Below are positions 1 to 8,682 of a stretch of DNA of 31,467 nt, one piece after another. The stretch is from NCBI GenBank assembly GCA_964500415.1, contig CAZCOB010000020.1:1-31467 (forward strand), given 5' to 3'. The notes below the pieces were generated by a model, which worked only from the letters and a program-made list of their open reading frames with translations, was not told where the DNA came from and made no database searches. A program made the position numbers and the translations under genes. Every line of letters starts with the position of its first letter. The first letter of the stretch is position 1. The DNA is from JAFGPF01 sp964500415. Lineage in GTDB: Bacteria; Chloroflexota; Dehalococcoidia; Dehalococcoidales; RBG-16-60-22.

Positions 1-1385
1 TCAAAGTTCAGGAAATCCTCGACCCTGATGATAAAGAGAAACGGTGCGACCTGCTGCTGGAGATATGTGATGCCTTGCTCAATGCTGCAGACCACAGACG
101 TATTCTTGATGTTGAAGCTCCGACGGCGTTTGCACTTGCCGAGGGCATTGGTGATGGCACTAGAGCTGTTCGGGCTTGTATGGTGGCATTATACGCTATT
201 ATTCTGGCATCGGCTATACTTGGTGCTCAGGAATCGAGCCAATGGGCAGAGCGCGCCGACCGATACGCCATGCCCGGTACTGCCGAGCGGGCATATGCTG
301 ATTTATATCTCGGACTTGAGAAAATAAGCAAAGGTGATAGGATAGCGGGAGATGAGTTACTTGATAAATCCCTTGACCTGGCTCGTCGCTTGGGAGACCG
401 TGAAATTCTATGCTTGGTAGCAGCTGATTATTTAGGAGTTCATAAAGCGCCACAGCATATCAAATTGAGAATGCGACTCGCTGAAGAACTGTGGGCAATT
501 CCACGAGATGGACTAAGAGTTACGACGGTGATATGCATTCAAAATTCAGCTGATACTTTCCTTGCTGTGGGACAAAGACAGCGCGCCGAGGAAGTAATTA
601 GTGAGTTAGGTATCATCGCCGAACGCACGGCAAGTATAATAATATGGTGTGCTTCAGTGACTGGAAAAGCGATTTTTGCGTTCATGGATGGTCGCTTTAA
701 AGATGCTATGGACACGGCAGAAAGTATAGTGACTCGTTGTAAAGAGGTTGGTATTGACGAAGTTGGTAATTTGTACGCAAGCAACGCCAATTTTCGGCCC
801 CAGCTTTATCTAGGCGTTTCTCTTGAAGACCTTGAACAGGAGCTTCGTGGTAGAATAATGGGAGACATTTTCCTCAGCCTAGTATTAGCACACATGGGAC
901 GGAAGGAAGAAGTCGCAGAAATCCTGGATAAAAATGTCGTAAAACGTCCCGGGATTGGCACTAATACAGACGAGACTTTTGACTGGATAGATACTATATT
1001 CCTAGAGGCAGCGGTGCTGGCAGGTCACCGGCAGGCCGCCGAACTGTTGCTGAACCGCTTCAGTGACGCGGGCCTTTACTTGCCAGGTAATTTTTATACT
1101 ACTTGTATCCCCCGCCACTTGGGTGGTGCAGCATCCCTCCTGGGCAGATATGACGAGGCACGCAAATATTACCAGGAAGCCATCAAGGTCTGCACGGAGA
1201 TGCCGTTCCGCCCGGAATTAGCCCTTACCCGACTACAGCTTGCTGAGTTACTGCTGGAGCACTACCCGGATGAAAAGTCCGAAGCCCTTGAGCACCTGGA
1301 CTTCGCCATCAGCGAGTTCCGCGAGATGAAGATGCAGCCCTCACTGGAGCGCGCCCTGAGGCATAAGGATATATTGAAGGCATAG
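1..1385 (+). CDS. C-terminal part of a TPR-repeat regulator-like protein (5' end outside window)
   Basis: The reading frame is open from base 3 at the window edge to the stop at 1385, so the gene is cut on its 5' side; the TTG at 75 is only an internal codon. The visible 460 or so residues are helical and rich in Ala, Leu and Glu, with tetratricopeptide-like repeats (for example around the segments AGHRQAAELLLNRF and GRYDEARKYYQEAI near the C-terminus). This pattern is typical of the C-terminal TPR region of large signalling proteins that carry an AAA/NACHT-type ATPase and often a nucleotide cyclase or LuxR/BTAD domain upstream. No catalytic or DNA-binding domain is in view, so the function is left open. 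It ends about 200 bp before the URO-D-like gene and is probably a separate transcription unit. Confidence 0.6.
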   Translation, partial: KVQEILDPDDKEKRCDLLLEICDALLNAADHRRILDVEAPTAFALAEGIGDGTRAVRACMVALYAIILASAILGAQESSQWAERADRYAMPGTAERAYADLYLGLEKISKGDRIAGDELLDKSLDLARRLGDREILCLVAADYLGVHKAPQHIKLRMRLAEELWAIPRDGLRVTTVICIQNSADTFLAVGQRQRAEEVISELGIIAERTASIIIWCASVTGKAIFAFMDGRFKDAMDTAESIVTRCKEVGIDEVGNLYASNANFRPQLYLGVSLEDLEQELRGRIMGDIFLSLVLAHMGRKEEVAEILDKNVVKRPGIGTNTDETFDWIDTIFLEAAVLAGHRQAAELLLNRFSDAGLYLPGNFYTTCIPRHLGGAASLLGRYDEARKYYQEAIKVCTEMPFRPELALTRLQLAELLLEHYPDEKSEALEHLDFAISEFREMKMQPSLERALRHKDILKA

Positions 1386-1536
1386 GTCCCACTGAACGTT
1401 CCCGAGATTAACACGTGAGTGTAAAAGATATAGTAAACAAATAACCATAACGTATATATTAATTACTATCTAGTTGCTCTTTACCTGAAGGCGCAACGTT
1501 TTCAGGCTAAAAAGTAGCGGCGAACCACCTTGTAAT

Positions 1537-1552
1537 TGTGCAATATCGCACA
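1537..1552. promoter_or_regulatory. Near-perfect palindrome upstream of URO-D-like gene (putative operator)
   Basis: TGTGCAATATCGCACA is a 16-bp dyad with 7 of 8 positions matching between the arms. It lies 32 bp before the ATG at 1585, in the AT-rich 199-bp gap after the TPR gene. The position and symmetry suit a repressor or activator site. No cognate regulator is visible in the window. Confidence 0.3.
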
Positions 1553-1584
1553 TACCGAAAATATATATATTGGAGTCGATTGAA

Positions 1585-2916
1585 ATGGAGAGTAAACGGA
1601 CGGAACTAACCCCTGAGGAGAAACGGGAGGAAAGGTTCAAGCGCTGGCTTTCACCGCCTGGCGTTAAATTTTCCAGTCCGGAAGTTGAAGCAGCGTATAA
1701 GAAAAGAGTAACCAGGTTTATCAAAGCCTTCAAGCTTGAAGAACCGGACCAGGTACCGGTGATTCTGCCGGCGGGCGACTTCCCCATTTACCATGCCGGC
1801 ATGACGCTGAAAGAAGTAATGTATGATAATAAAAAGCTCTGCCAGGCATACCGTAAATTTTTTAACGAGTTTGAAGCGGACACTTTTAGCAGCCCCGCCA
1901 TGGTATTCTCGGGAAGGGCATCCGAAATTATCAACAGTCTTATTTCAAAGTGGCCGGGACACGGCCTGCCCGATGATGCCAGGATGCAGCAGTTCGTCGA
2001 GGGTGAGTATATGAAGGCGGATGAATATGATGTTTTACTTAACGACCCCTCCGATTTCTGTCTTCGCTATTACCTGCCGCGTACAATTGGGGCGCTGGCG
2101 CCTCTCGCGAGTTTCTCGCCTCTTCCCCATATACTGGGCATGCCCAACAGGTTTCTCGGGCCGGCCGTCATGCCGGAAGTCCAGGCAATGTATCAGGCCA
2201 TTATAGAATATGGTAAAGAGACAGCCAGGTGGTATGAACCAATAGCGGACTTCAACCGTGAAGCTCTGGCGGCCGGATACCCTTCGTTTTTCGGCGGCCA
2301 GTCCCATGCCCCGTTTGACATTCTGGGCGATACCCTGCGGGGTACGAAGGGAATTTTTATGGATATATACCGGCAGCCGGATAAACTCCTAGAAGCCATG
2401 GAAATGCTGACGCCGATAAATATCGACTGCGGATTGCAGATGGCCAATGCCTCCGGAATACCAATTGTATTCTTTGCGCTCCATAAGGGCGACGATACCT
2501 TCATGTCCGATAAGCAGTATGAGAAATTCTACTGGCCTACGTTCAGGAAGGTTATTATGGGACTGATTGAGGAAGGAATCGTACCGTGCCTGTTCGCCGA
2601 GGGGAAATACAATAACCGACTTGAAATCGTGAGTGACCTGCCGAAAGGTAAAGTTGCATGGTACTTCGACCAGACGGATATGTTCAGGGCGAAGGAGGTG
2701 CTGGGGGATGTCGCCTGTCTTGCCGGTAATGTGCCCACTTCGCTGCTCCGCACAGGCACACCCCGGGCGGTCAAGGAATATTGCCGCAAACTCATCGAGG
2801 TCTGTGGTAAAGGCGGCGGCTACATACTAACCGGAGGAGCCAGTATCGACAGGGGGAATCCGGACAACCTGCGCGCCATAGTAGAAGCAGTCGAGGAATA
2901 CGGCGTGTATAGATAA
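1585..2916 (+). CDS. Uroporphyrinogen-decarboxylase-like (MtaA/MtbA superfamily) methyltransferase
   Basis: A 443-residue protein of the URO-D superfamily, whose members either decarboxylate uroporphyrinogen or move methyl groups between corrinoid proteins and a thiol or folate acceptor. The C-terminal part has typical URO-D features (LAGNVPTSLL, GGGYILTGGASI). The usual Zn-binding His-x-Cys of MtaA/MtbA is not obvious: the equivalent region reads PCLFAEGKYNN. The ATG at 1585 is preferred over the TTG at 1570 because GGAG at 1572-1575 is 9 bases upstream, and because the truncated gene at 31383 has the same N-terminus from its Met onward (shared core LTPEEKREERFKRWLSP). It is followed closely by a dehydrogenase-like gene. 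It is more likely a corrinoid-linked methyltransferase or demethylase than a heme-pathway enzyme; the substrate is unknown. Confidence 0.8.
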   Translation: MESKRTELTPEEKREERFKRWLSPPGVKFSSPEVEAAYKKRVTRFIKAFKLEEPDQVPVILPAGDFPIYHAGMTLKEVMYDNKKLCQAYRKFFNEFEADTFSSPAMVFSGRASEIINSLISKWPGHGLPDDARMQQFVEGEYMKADEYDVLLNDPSDFCLRYYLPRTIGALAPLASFSPLPHILGMPNRFLGPAVMPEVQAMYQAIIEYGKETARWYEPIADFNREALAAGYPSFFGGQSHAPFDILGDTLRGTKGIFMDIYRQPDKLLEAMEMLTPINIDCGLQMANASGIPIVFFALHKGDDTFMSDKQYEKFYWPTFRKVIMGLIEEGIVPCLFAEGKYNNRLEIVSDLPKGKVAWYFDQTDMFRAKEVLGDVACLAGNVPTSLLRTGTPRAVKEYCRKLIEVCGKGGGYILTGGASIDRGNPDNLRAIVEAVEEYGVYR

Positions 2917-2991
2917 AATGTGGATTATTATTTTCATTACTGGTGGTACAAAGGCCAGGAGACCGCCAGCCAATACGGGGGGGCTTTAAAA

Positions 2992-3792
2992 GTGAGTTAT
3001 ATTAACGTAGGTTTTATCGGTGTGGGAAACCTGGGGACGCTCATGGTCAGGAAGTTTATGGAAAATGGCGTGCCGCTTACCGTATATGACCTCAGGAAAG
3101 AGGCAGTTGCGGAAATGGTGGCACTGGGAGCAAAAGGAGCAAGCTCATGCCGGGAGGTGGCGGAGGTCAGTGATATCGTCATCAGCGTGGTTCGTGATGT
3201 ACCCCAGACGGATGAGGTACTCTTTAGTAAAGATGGGGTGTGGGAAGGTATCAAAGAAGGGGCTATTATCATCCTTGCCAGCAGTATCAGCCCGTCTTAC
3301 TGCCGGGAGATATATGCCAGGGCAAAGGAGCGGGCGTTGCTGACTCTCATGGTCGGTGGTGACGACGATGCCGTTAAGCAGTGCTGGCCTGTTTTCGAAG
3401 CCATGGCAAAGAATATCGTCCATCTCGGCGATATCGGTATGGGACAGGTGTGCAAGCTGGTAAATAATCTGGCGATGTATGCCAACGGCATTGTCGCTCG
3501 TGAGTGTGTGAACCTGGGGCTTAAGGCCGGGCTCGATTTAAAGAAGATGGTTGAAGCAATGAGCGTCAGCACCGGCAATAGCCGGGCCCTTATGGGCGTT
3601 GGCCGGCCGATGCCCTTTCCAGCCAGACCTCCCGGCACCAGAGAACCCACCGAAGACCTGGGAACCAAGGATAAAAGACTGGCGCTGGAGATGGCCGAGG
3701 CCGTGGGAGCGAAGACGCCTTTAGTACACTTGATGGAGGAACTGGACCTGGAATCGACGTATGACGCTTATTCCACTCTGATGAAGCGATGA
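2992..3792 (+). CDS. 3-hydroxyisobutyrate/6-phosphogluconate dehydrogenase-like protein, substrate loop missing
   Basis: A member of the beta-hydroxyacid dehydrogenase family. The N-terminal Rossmann motif GVGNLG and the catalytic-lysine motif GMGQVCKLVNN are both present. The GTG at 2992 is preferred over the GTG at 2920: the earlier start adds 24 aromatic-rich residues before the first beta strand, whereas a G-rich stretch (2977-2983) sits 8 bases before 2992. This gives 266 residues, shorter than the usual 290 or so. Compared with the family, about 18-20 residues are missing between AKERA and LLTLMVGG. This is where the substrate-binding signature DAPVSGG normally lies. The frame is otherwise intact. 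The protein may bind NAD(P) but have altered or lost activity. It lies 75 bp after the URO-D-like gene. Confidence 0.75.
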   Translation: MSYINVGFIGVGNLGTLMVRKFMENGVPLTVYDLRKEAVAEMVALGAKGASSCREVAEVSDIVISVVRDVPQTDEVLFSKDGVWEGIKEGAIIILASSISPSYCREIYARAKERALLTLMVGGDDDAVKQCWPVFEAMAKNIVHLGDIGMGQVCKLVNNLAMYANGIVARECVNLGLKAGLDLKKMVEAMSVSTGNSRALMGVGRPMPFPARPPGTREPTEDLGTKDKRLALEMAEAVGAKTPLVHLMEELDLESTYDAYSTLMKR

Positions 3793-3960
3793 TGAACGTG
3801 CCAGCNNNNNNNNNNNNNNNNNNNNNNNNNNNNNNNNNNNNNNNNNNNNNNNNNNNNNNNNNNNNNNNNNNNNNNNNNNNNNNNNNNNNNNNNNNNNNNN
3901 NNNNNGAATCGACGTATGACGCTTATTCCACTCTGATGAAGCGATGATGAACGTGCCAGC
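3751..3960. repeat. Identical 55-bp copies on both sides of an N-filled gap
   Basis: Bases 3751-3805 (the last codons of the dehydrogenase-like gene plus 13 bases) are repeated exactly at 3906-3960, immediately after the N run. The repeat ends exactly at the Ns on both sides. This is what is seen when two contigs sharing a terminal k-mer are scaffolded without being merged. It is read as an assembly artefact and not a biological repeat. Confidence 0.9.
3806..3905. other. Assembly gap (100 N)
   Basis: One hundred undetermined bases, a conventional placeholder length, so the true distance is not known. Because the flanks are identical, the two contigs may directly overlap here or a repeat may lie between them. 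The linkage of genes left and right of this point should be treated as provisional. Confidence 0.95.
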
Positions 3961-4299
3961 TAATCACGGCTGGTGGCGTTCGGAGAGCCAGTTGACGCTG
4001 TTTCATATCTAGGTCTATATACTCACCTCTGGATATAAGGTAATTTAGTCTACAATTTAGACCGGTTACAGCCTCGACTATTTGTTGTTGTAACTTACTT
4101 TGCTAATATATCCGGGTGCATTTTACTGACCGGATTTATTAAGAATAAATCATATAAAGCCATTCTCGTATTTCGTTATCGTCCTTAATATTTCCCCGCT
4201 AATGATTCATGGCATATTTATTTCCTATGAAGTTACATTTATGCTTTGTTTATTACGTTTGTTATATATTTGCTGAATAGATTACATGGCGGGAGCAAA
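3961..4299 (+). promoter_or_regulatory. Gene-less AT-rich stretch with candidate promoter at 3992-4021
   Basis: No convincing gene is seen here. TTGACG (3992-3997) and TATATA (4016-4021) are separated by 18 bases and could be a sigma-70-type promoter for the FecR/GGDEF pair, leaving a leader of about 270 bases. A small dyad (GTCTA-CAATT-TAGAC) follows near 4050. The rest is AT-rich without recognisable structure. Confidence 0.3.
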
Positions 4300-5550
4300 T
4301 TGAAGAAACGAACAGGCAGTATTTGTGCAAGCGTTATTCTCATTATCATCGTGATATTTCTAGCCTCGGATGTTGGCTTTTCTCTTTATAATCCGAATCG
4401 ATTTACATCCACGCCGCCTATCTGTACGCTAAATATCATCAGTGGTAATGTTGAAGCGCAAACAAAGGACACCATAACCTGGGACAAAGCTGAGGATGGC
4501 ATGATACTGGAACCGGGTAGCCGGATAAGGACTGCTGCCGATTCACATGCTTCTCTTGCCTTTTCGCAAGGTACGATGACAAAGATTGAACCTGATACTG
4601 ACCTGATCATATCGAAACTGGAAGGCAACCAGGATACCCAACCCGATAATGTTGTAATGAAACAGTTATCGGGTAAAACATGGAATCAGGTAACAAAACT
4701 GCCGGACGAAAGCTATCACTTTCAAATAAAAACGTCATCGGCGGATGTTAATGTACGTGGCACCTTATTTTCAACCGAGGTTGATGAATCGGGGAAAACT
4801 CTCGTTCAAACGACCGATGGCTGTGTCAATGTGAGCGCCCAGGGCCGGGAAGTAGAAGTCTATTCCGGACAGCAGACTGAAGTCGAACCCGGGGCGGCTC
4901 CGTCAGTTCCGGCACCAATGCCGCCAGCCAGGAATGAACTGGTTTTTACTATTGATAAATCGGCAGCCGGTCTGGTAATAGACCCGTGCCGGTCTAAGAC
5001 CGGTTATCTCCCCGACGGCTCACCACTAAATCAGATCTCAGGTTCTCATTTATCTCCGCCCGAGGAGCCAGGTCAAGTTATCCGAATCCGCGAACCGAAT
5101 ATGGGAGAATACACTATCGTCATGCATGGTATCTCTGATGGCGAGCACTCTTACACCGTTGAAGGATTTACCGAGGGTAAAAGGGCTTTTATACAGGCTG
5201 AATCATGTAACATCACGACAGCTAATGAAACGATATTAAAACTCCATCTTGATGTCCTTAACGGCTTACTGCAGGCGGTTCCTGCACTCAACCTTGAATC
5301 GTCACAGGAGCAGCCTGCGGCGACACCAGCCCTAAAAACAGCCTCGAAGGAGACAAAATCCCAGACGTCACCATCGACACCTGCGGGTAGCGATATAGAG
5401 ATACCAACTACATCAAAAGAGGGAGAGACAACGGGGGAGAAACCAGCCTGGTCTCTCCTGGAGAACGACTTTGAATATAATATCTGGGTAATTATATCCA
5501 TCGCCGTTTTTGCAGTAGTAGTATTCATCTTCGTGGTGTGGAAGCATTAG
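4300..5550 (+). CDS. FecR-domain membrane-anchored protein
   Basis: A 416-residue protein with a Lys/Arg-rich start and an N-terminal hydrophobic segment (about residues 8-28). A FecR domain follows (about 40-200; landmarks ILEPGSRIRT, LSGKTWNQV, TSSADVNVRGTLFSTEV and DGCVNVSAQG). After that come a Pro-rich linker, a second beta-rich region, a low-complexity Ser/Thr/Pro/Glu tract and a C-terminal transmembrane helix ending in WKH. FecR domains are usually extracytoplasmic signalling or ligand-sensing modules. No sigma factor is nearby. The TTG at 4300 is chosen because GGGAG lies 4 bases upstream, the same spacing as in the next gene, and because the longer TTG start at 4246 adds residues before the signal anchor. 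The start remains uncertain. It ends 31 bp before the cyclic-di-GMP protein and probably shares its transcript. Confidence 0.7.
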   Translation: MKKRTGSICASVILIIIVIFLASDVGFSLYNPNRFTSTPPICTLNIISGNVEAQTKDTITWDKAEDGMILEPGSRIRTAADSHASLAFSQGTMTKIEPDTDLIISKLEGNQDTQPDNVVMKQLSGKTWNQVTKLPDESYHFQIKTSSADVNVRGTLFSTEVDESGKTLVQTTDGCVNVSAQGREVEVYSGQQTEVEPGAAPSVPAPMPPARNELVFTIDKSAAGLVIDPCRSKTGYLPDGSPLNQISGSHLSPPEEPGQVIRIREPNMGEYTIVMHGISDGEHSYTVEGFTEGKRAFIQAESCNITTANETILKLHLDVLNGLLQAVPALNLESSQEQPAATPALKTASKETKSQTSPSTPAGSDIEIPTTSKEGETTGEKPAWSLLENDFEYNIWVIISIAVFAVVVFIFVVWKH

Positions 5551-5581
5551 AAAATAAGGCAAGCTTTTTTAAAGGAGTCAT

Positions 5582-8125
5582 ATGTTTCAGTTAACCAGTA
5601 GTAGCATCGTTCAATTCGCTAGCCTTATTATTTATATAATTCTCATCTCGCTTACACTGTATTCCAGGCAGGTCAGGCTAAAGAAACAGTTCTTAATTTT
5701 CCTCATCGCTGCAGCCGGTGCGGGTTTAGTCAGTATGCTCACCAATTTACGTCTGCCGTATGAGCAGTTAATTTTCTGGAAGTTGTTAGTGCTTCCGTTT
5801 ACCACGTGGTCGATTGTCGCCTACGCTCACTTCATCACTTCCTTTACTCATCAAGAAACAAAAAAAACAGTGACCCTGGGTTACAGCTGGTTAGCCGTAA
5901 TTTTCGCCCTGGCGGTCTTCGGTTATTTCACACAGGGATTAGCCCTTCTGGACAATGAAATTATTAACACTTACTACGGACAGGCAATCAATGCCCTCGC
6001 CCTCATCAATGAGGTAATTCCAGTGATAATGGTCTTCTTCCTCATCAGAAGCCTGAAGAATGCCGCTGACCCTGAAGAACGAAATAGAACTGCTTATTTA
6101 TTAGCCGGTCTTGTCTTTATGATTGTCGCCAATGTCTTTAGCCACACTTCTCAGGGCGTAAATTACTCCTTGTCTCACATTGGTCTTGCAGTAAATGGGC
6201 TCCTCATCACCTATACCCTCCTGAGATATCGGTTGCTTGATATTCAATTATTAGTGAAGAAATGGATGGTATATACCGGCGTTACCGTCTGTGTGACACT
6301 CGCTTACCTTGCCTTATTACTCGGTCTAAGTAATTTACTGCGCCTTTTACCGCCACATCTGGGTATTCCGGCAACTATCGTCATGGTCGTTCTCTTTGCC
6401 TATCTCTTCAACTGGGTAAAGAAAGCCATGGACAAAGGTGCGGACAGGCTCTTTTACGGCGGTCGTTATGCCCACCGCCAGACGTTACTCAACTTTGCAA
6501 GCAAGATGAGTAACTTTATCAATATGAAAGAAATAGCGAATGCGCTGGTGGGACCACTGGCAAAAGCGGTTCGGGCGAAGCAAGTGGGCCTACTCCTACC
6601 CACTAACGACCATTATTCTACTACGTTTGTCGCCATACTGAATGAGGAAGAGGAAATCGCTCCTGTGATGCTACAACGGAAGAGCCTGCTCATTAATTGG
6701 CTGGAAAAAGAAAGTAAGCCTCTCTTGCGGGAGAATCTAGAAAATAATCCAATCTTTAACCAACTGTCACAGGAAGATAGAAAGGCGATCAATGAGTCTC
6801 AGATCGAAATACTGTGCCCGATAATAAGCAAGCACAGGCTCGTGGGTATTCTGGCATTGAGTCAAAAACAAACTGATGGTCATTACACCCGTGACGATAT
6901 TGATCTGGTTACTATGCTAGCTAAAGAATCCGCGGTAGCCATAGAAAATGCACAAATTTACGCCAGCGCCAGAGAAAAGGCGGACACCGATGAGCTAACC
7001 GGTTTGCGTAATCATCGCCACTTCCAGGAACGCCTTAACCAGGAAGTTGAGAAATGTTCTATTTCTGGTGATGATTTAGCTTTGCTGTTCATCGACCTGG
7101 ACTACTTCAAGACATACAACGATATCTACGGACATGTCCTGGGTGATGAAATTTTACAGGATGTCGGCAGGCTTATCAAGAGTACGATCAGAGAGACTGA
7201 TATCGGCGCGAGATATGGTGGCGATGAGTTTGCCGTTATCCTGCCAAATTCTTCTCTTGAAGGTGCCCAAACTGTAGCAGAAAGGATTCGCTATAGATTG
7301 GAAATGATTATGGAGAAAAAGGGTATCACGTTAACCTGTAGCATCGGTATCGCCTGCTGGAGAATTGACGGTGTCATGCGGGGCAAGATTATTCAGGCGG
7401 CAGACAAGGCCCTATATCAGGCAAAGAATAACGGGCGTAACCGGGTATGCGTGGCAAGTAACCTCGATGTTATAGAGCCGGTACGACCAGAAACCATCCT
7501 TAAAACGGACGACAGTATTGCCGTTGAAAATATCGTCTATGCCCTGGCAGCCACAGTTGATGCGCGGGACCATTATACCTATGGTCACTCCAAGGCGGTG
7601 TGTAAATATGCCATTGAAATTGCTGAGGCAATCGGCTATAAAAAAGAGGGGATTCAGAGAATTCGGGCAGCGGCATTACTCCACGATATCGGAAAACTCA
7701 ATCTTCCCGACAGGATACTTACCAAGCGCGAGCCACTCACTGATGACGAATGGGAGATGATAAAACATCACCCTGAATTAGGGATTGGTATTCTCAAGTA
7801 TATCGTCGGTCTGCGAGGTTGTATAGACGCAGTGCTATTTCATCATGAACGTTACGATGGTCAAGGCTATCCCAAGAGACTAAAGGGGAAGGACATACCC
7901 CTCGATGCGCGCATTATGGCGATTGCTGATGCCTATGATGCTATGATATCGGAGCGCTGCTACAAGAAAAGGAAGCTGACTGAGGAAGAAGCCATTCATG
8001 AATTGGAACGATGTGCCGGCACACAATTTGATCCGGAACTCGCTGAGGTTTTTATCGGAATACGCAAGAAATCACAAACGCCGACTTTAAGTCTGAAAAG
8101 GGACTCATTGGGCACATCTTACTAA
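5582..8125 (+). CDS. Membrane sensor with 7TM, GAF, GGDEF and HD-GYP domains (cyclic-di-GMP synthesis and breakdown)
   Basis: An 847-residue protein. Residues 1 to about 285 hold about eight hydrophobic helices resembling the histidine-kinase N-terminal 7TM region. A GAF-like domain follows (about 300-455), then a diguanylate cyclase domain with an intact GGDEF motif at 546-550. An RETD I-site (RxxD) sits five residues before it, so product inhibition is likely. The C-terminal HD-GYP phosphodiesterase domain has HD at 701-702, the downstream HH and HHE residues, and GYP at 762-764. Both halves look catalytically competent. AAAGGAG lies 4 bases before the ATG. The upstream FecR-domain gene may supply an extracytoplasmic input. 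The net direction of activity cannot be predicted. Confidence 0.88.
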   Translation: MFQLTSSSIVQFASLIIYIILISLTLYSRQVRLKKQFLIFLIAAAGAGLVSMLTNLRLPYEQLIFWKLLVLPFTTWSIVAYAHFITSFTHQETKKTVTLGYSWLAVIFALAVFGYFTQGLALLDNEIINTYYGQAINALALINEVIPVIMVFFLIRSLKNAADPEERNRTAYLLAGLVFMIVANVFSHTSQGVNYSLSHIGLAVNGLLITYTLLRYRLLDIQLLVKKWMVYTGVTVCVTLAYLALLLGLSNLLRLLPPHLGIPATIVMVVLFAYLFNWVKKAMDKGADRLFYGGRYAHRQTLLNFASKMSNFINMKEIANALVGPLAKAVRAKQVGLLLPTNDHYSTTFVAILNEEEEIAPVMLQRKSLLINWLEKESKPLLRENLENNPIFNQLSQEDRKAINESQIEILCPIISKHRLVGILALSQKQTDGHYTRDDIDLVTMLAKESAVAIENAQIYASAREKADTDELTGLRNHRHFQERLNQEVEKCSISGDDLALLFIDLDYFKTYNDIYGHVLGDEILQDVGRLIKSTIRETDIGARYGGDEFAVILPNSSLEGAQTVAERIRYRLEMIMEKKGITLTCSIGIACWRIDGVMRGKIIQAADKALYQAKNNGRNRVCVASNLDVIEPVRPETILKTDDSIAVENIVYALAATVDARDHYTYGHSKAVCKYAIEIAEAIGYKKEGIQRIRAAALLHDIGKLNLPDRILTKREPLTDDEWEMIKHHPELGIGILKYIVGLRGCIDAVLFHHERYDGQGYPKRLKGKDIPLDARIMAIADAYDAMISERCYKKRKLTEEEAIHELERCAGTQFDPELAEVFIGIRKKSQTPTLSLKRDSLGTSY

Positions 8126-8682
8126 GGAACCCTTTTCAAGCACAGTTTTTATTAAAATACTGTGGAAGAGCGGCCTTGATTAGCTGAATTAAACGACCCG
8201 CCTTAATATTCTTGGGGATTTCTTCGTCTCTATCGTAATGTTGACTGCTAATATACTTAATGAATCAAAGAGTTGTTATCCAACAGATACAAAAAACTGA
8301 CGGTATGCGATTTTGCAGGCAAATATTCGGATTGCTGTAAGCAGGGTAACTGGCAACATCAAGTACTTGTTGTTCTGTTTCCCTTGTTGTTACAGTCATG
8401 TTTATCATCCTGGCATTTATCCTTGGTCATACTCTAAACGGCCGACACTTTTTTACCGGCAACGATTATCGTAAAGCCAGCATCTGGGGAATAACCTTCC
8501 CTGGGTTCTTCCGTGCTTTGCACCTCACTTAGACGCCCCACTTTCAGGGGTGGCTATTTCACGGGACAAACAAAGGATGATACTGGGCGGCTAGGGTGGG
8601 AAAAGATAACTAAACTCCCACCCCCCTATTTGACTCACCGTTTACAAAGCTTTAAACTTTTTTCAGGAAAGGAGTAAGTTAT
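8126..8682 (+). other. Gene-less stretch with two hairpins
   Basis: No convincing gene is seen. A dyad CACAGT...ACTGTG (8141-8164) just after the HD-GYP stop may act as a weak terminator. A second stem, GGGTGGGA (8594-8601) with TCCCACCC (8616-8623) and a 14-base loop, lies 60 bp before the tautomerase start. It could end upstream transcription or regulate the downstream operon. TTGACT at 8630-8635 followed by TTAAAC at 8652-8657 is a weak promoter candidate. Confidence 0.4.
8141..8164 (+). terminator. Dyad after the GGDEF/HD-GYP gene (weak terminator candidate)
   Basis: The six-base arms CACAGT and ACTGTG, extended by TTT/AAA after one mismatch, flank an AT-rich centre 15 bases after the stop codon. 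It is not GC-rich and has no U-run, so termination is only one possible role. Confidence 0.3.

Noticed and set aside
3751..3960. 55-bp repeat as an attachment site or target-site duplication of a mobile element hidden in the gap
   Set aside because: The copies end exactly at the Ns on both sides and no integrase or transposase is nearby, so an assembly overlap explains it better.
8398..8532. 44-codon frame with a hydrophobic N-terminus in the gap after the HD-GYP gene
   Set aside because: It has no ribosome binding site, no recognisable family and a stop just upstream in frame; a chance frame is as likely.
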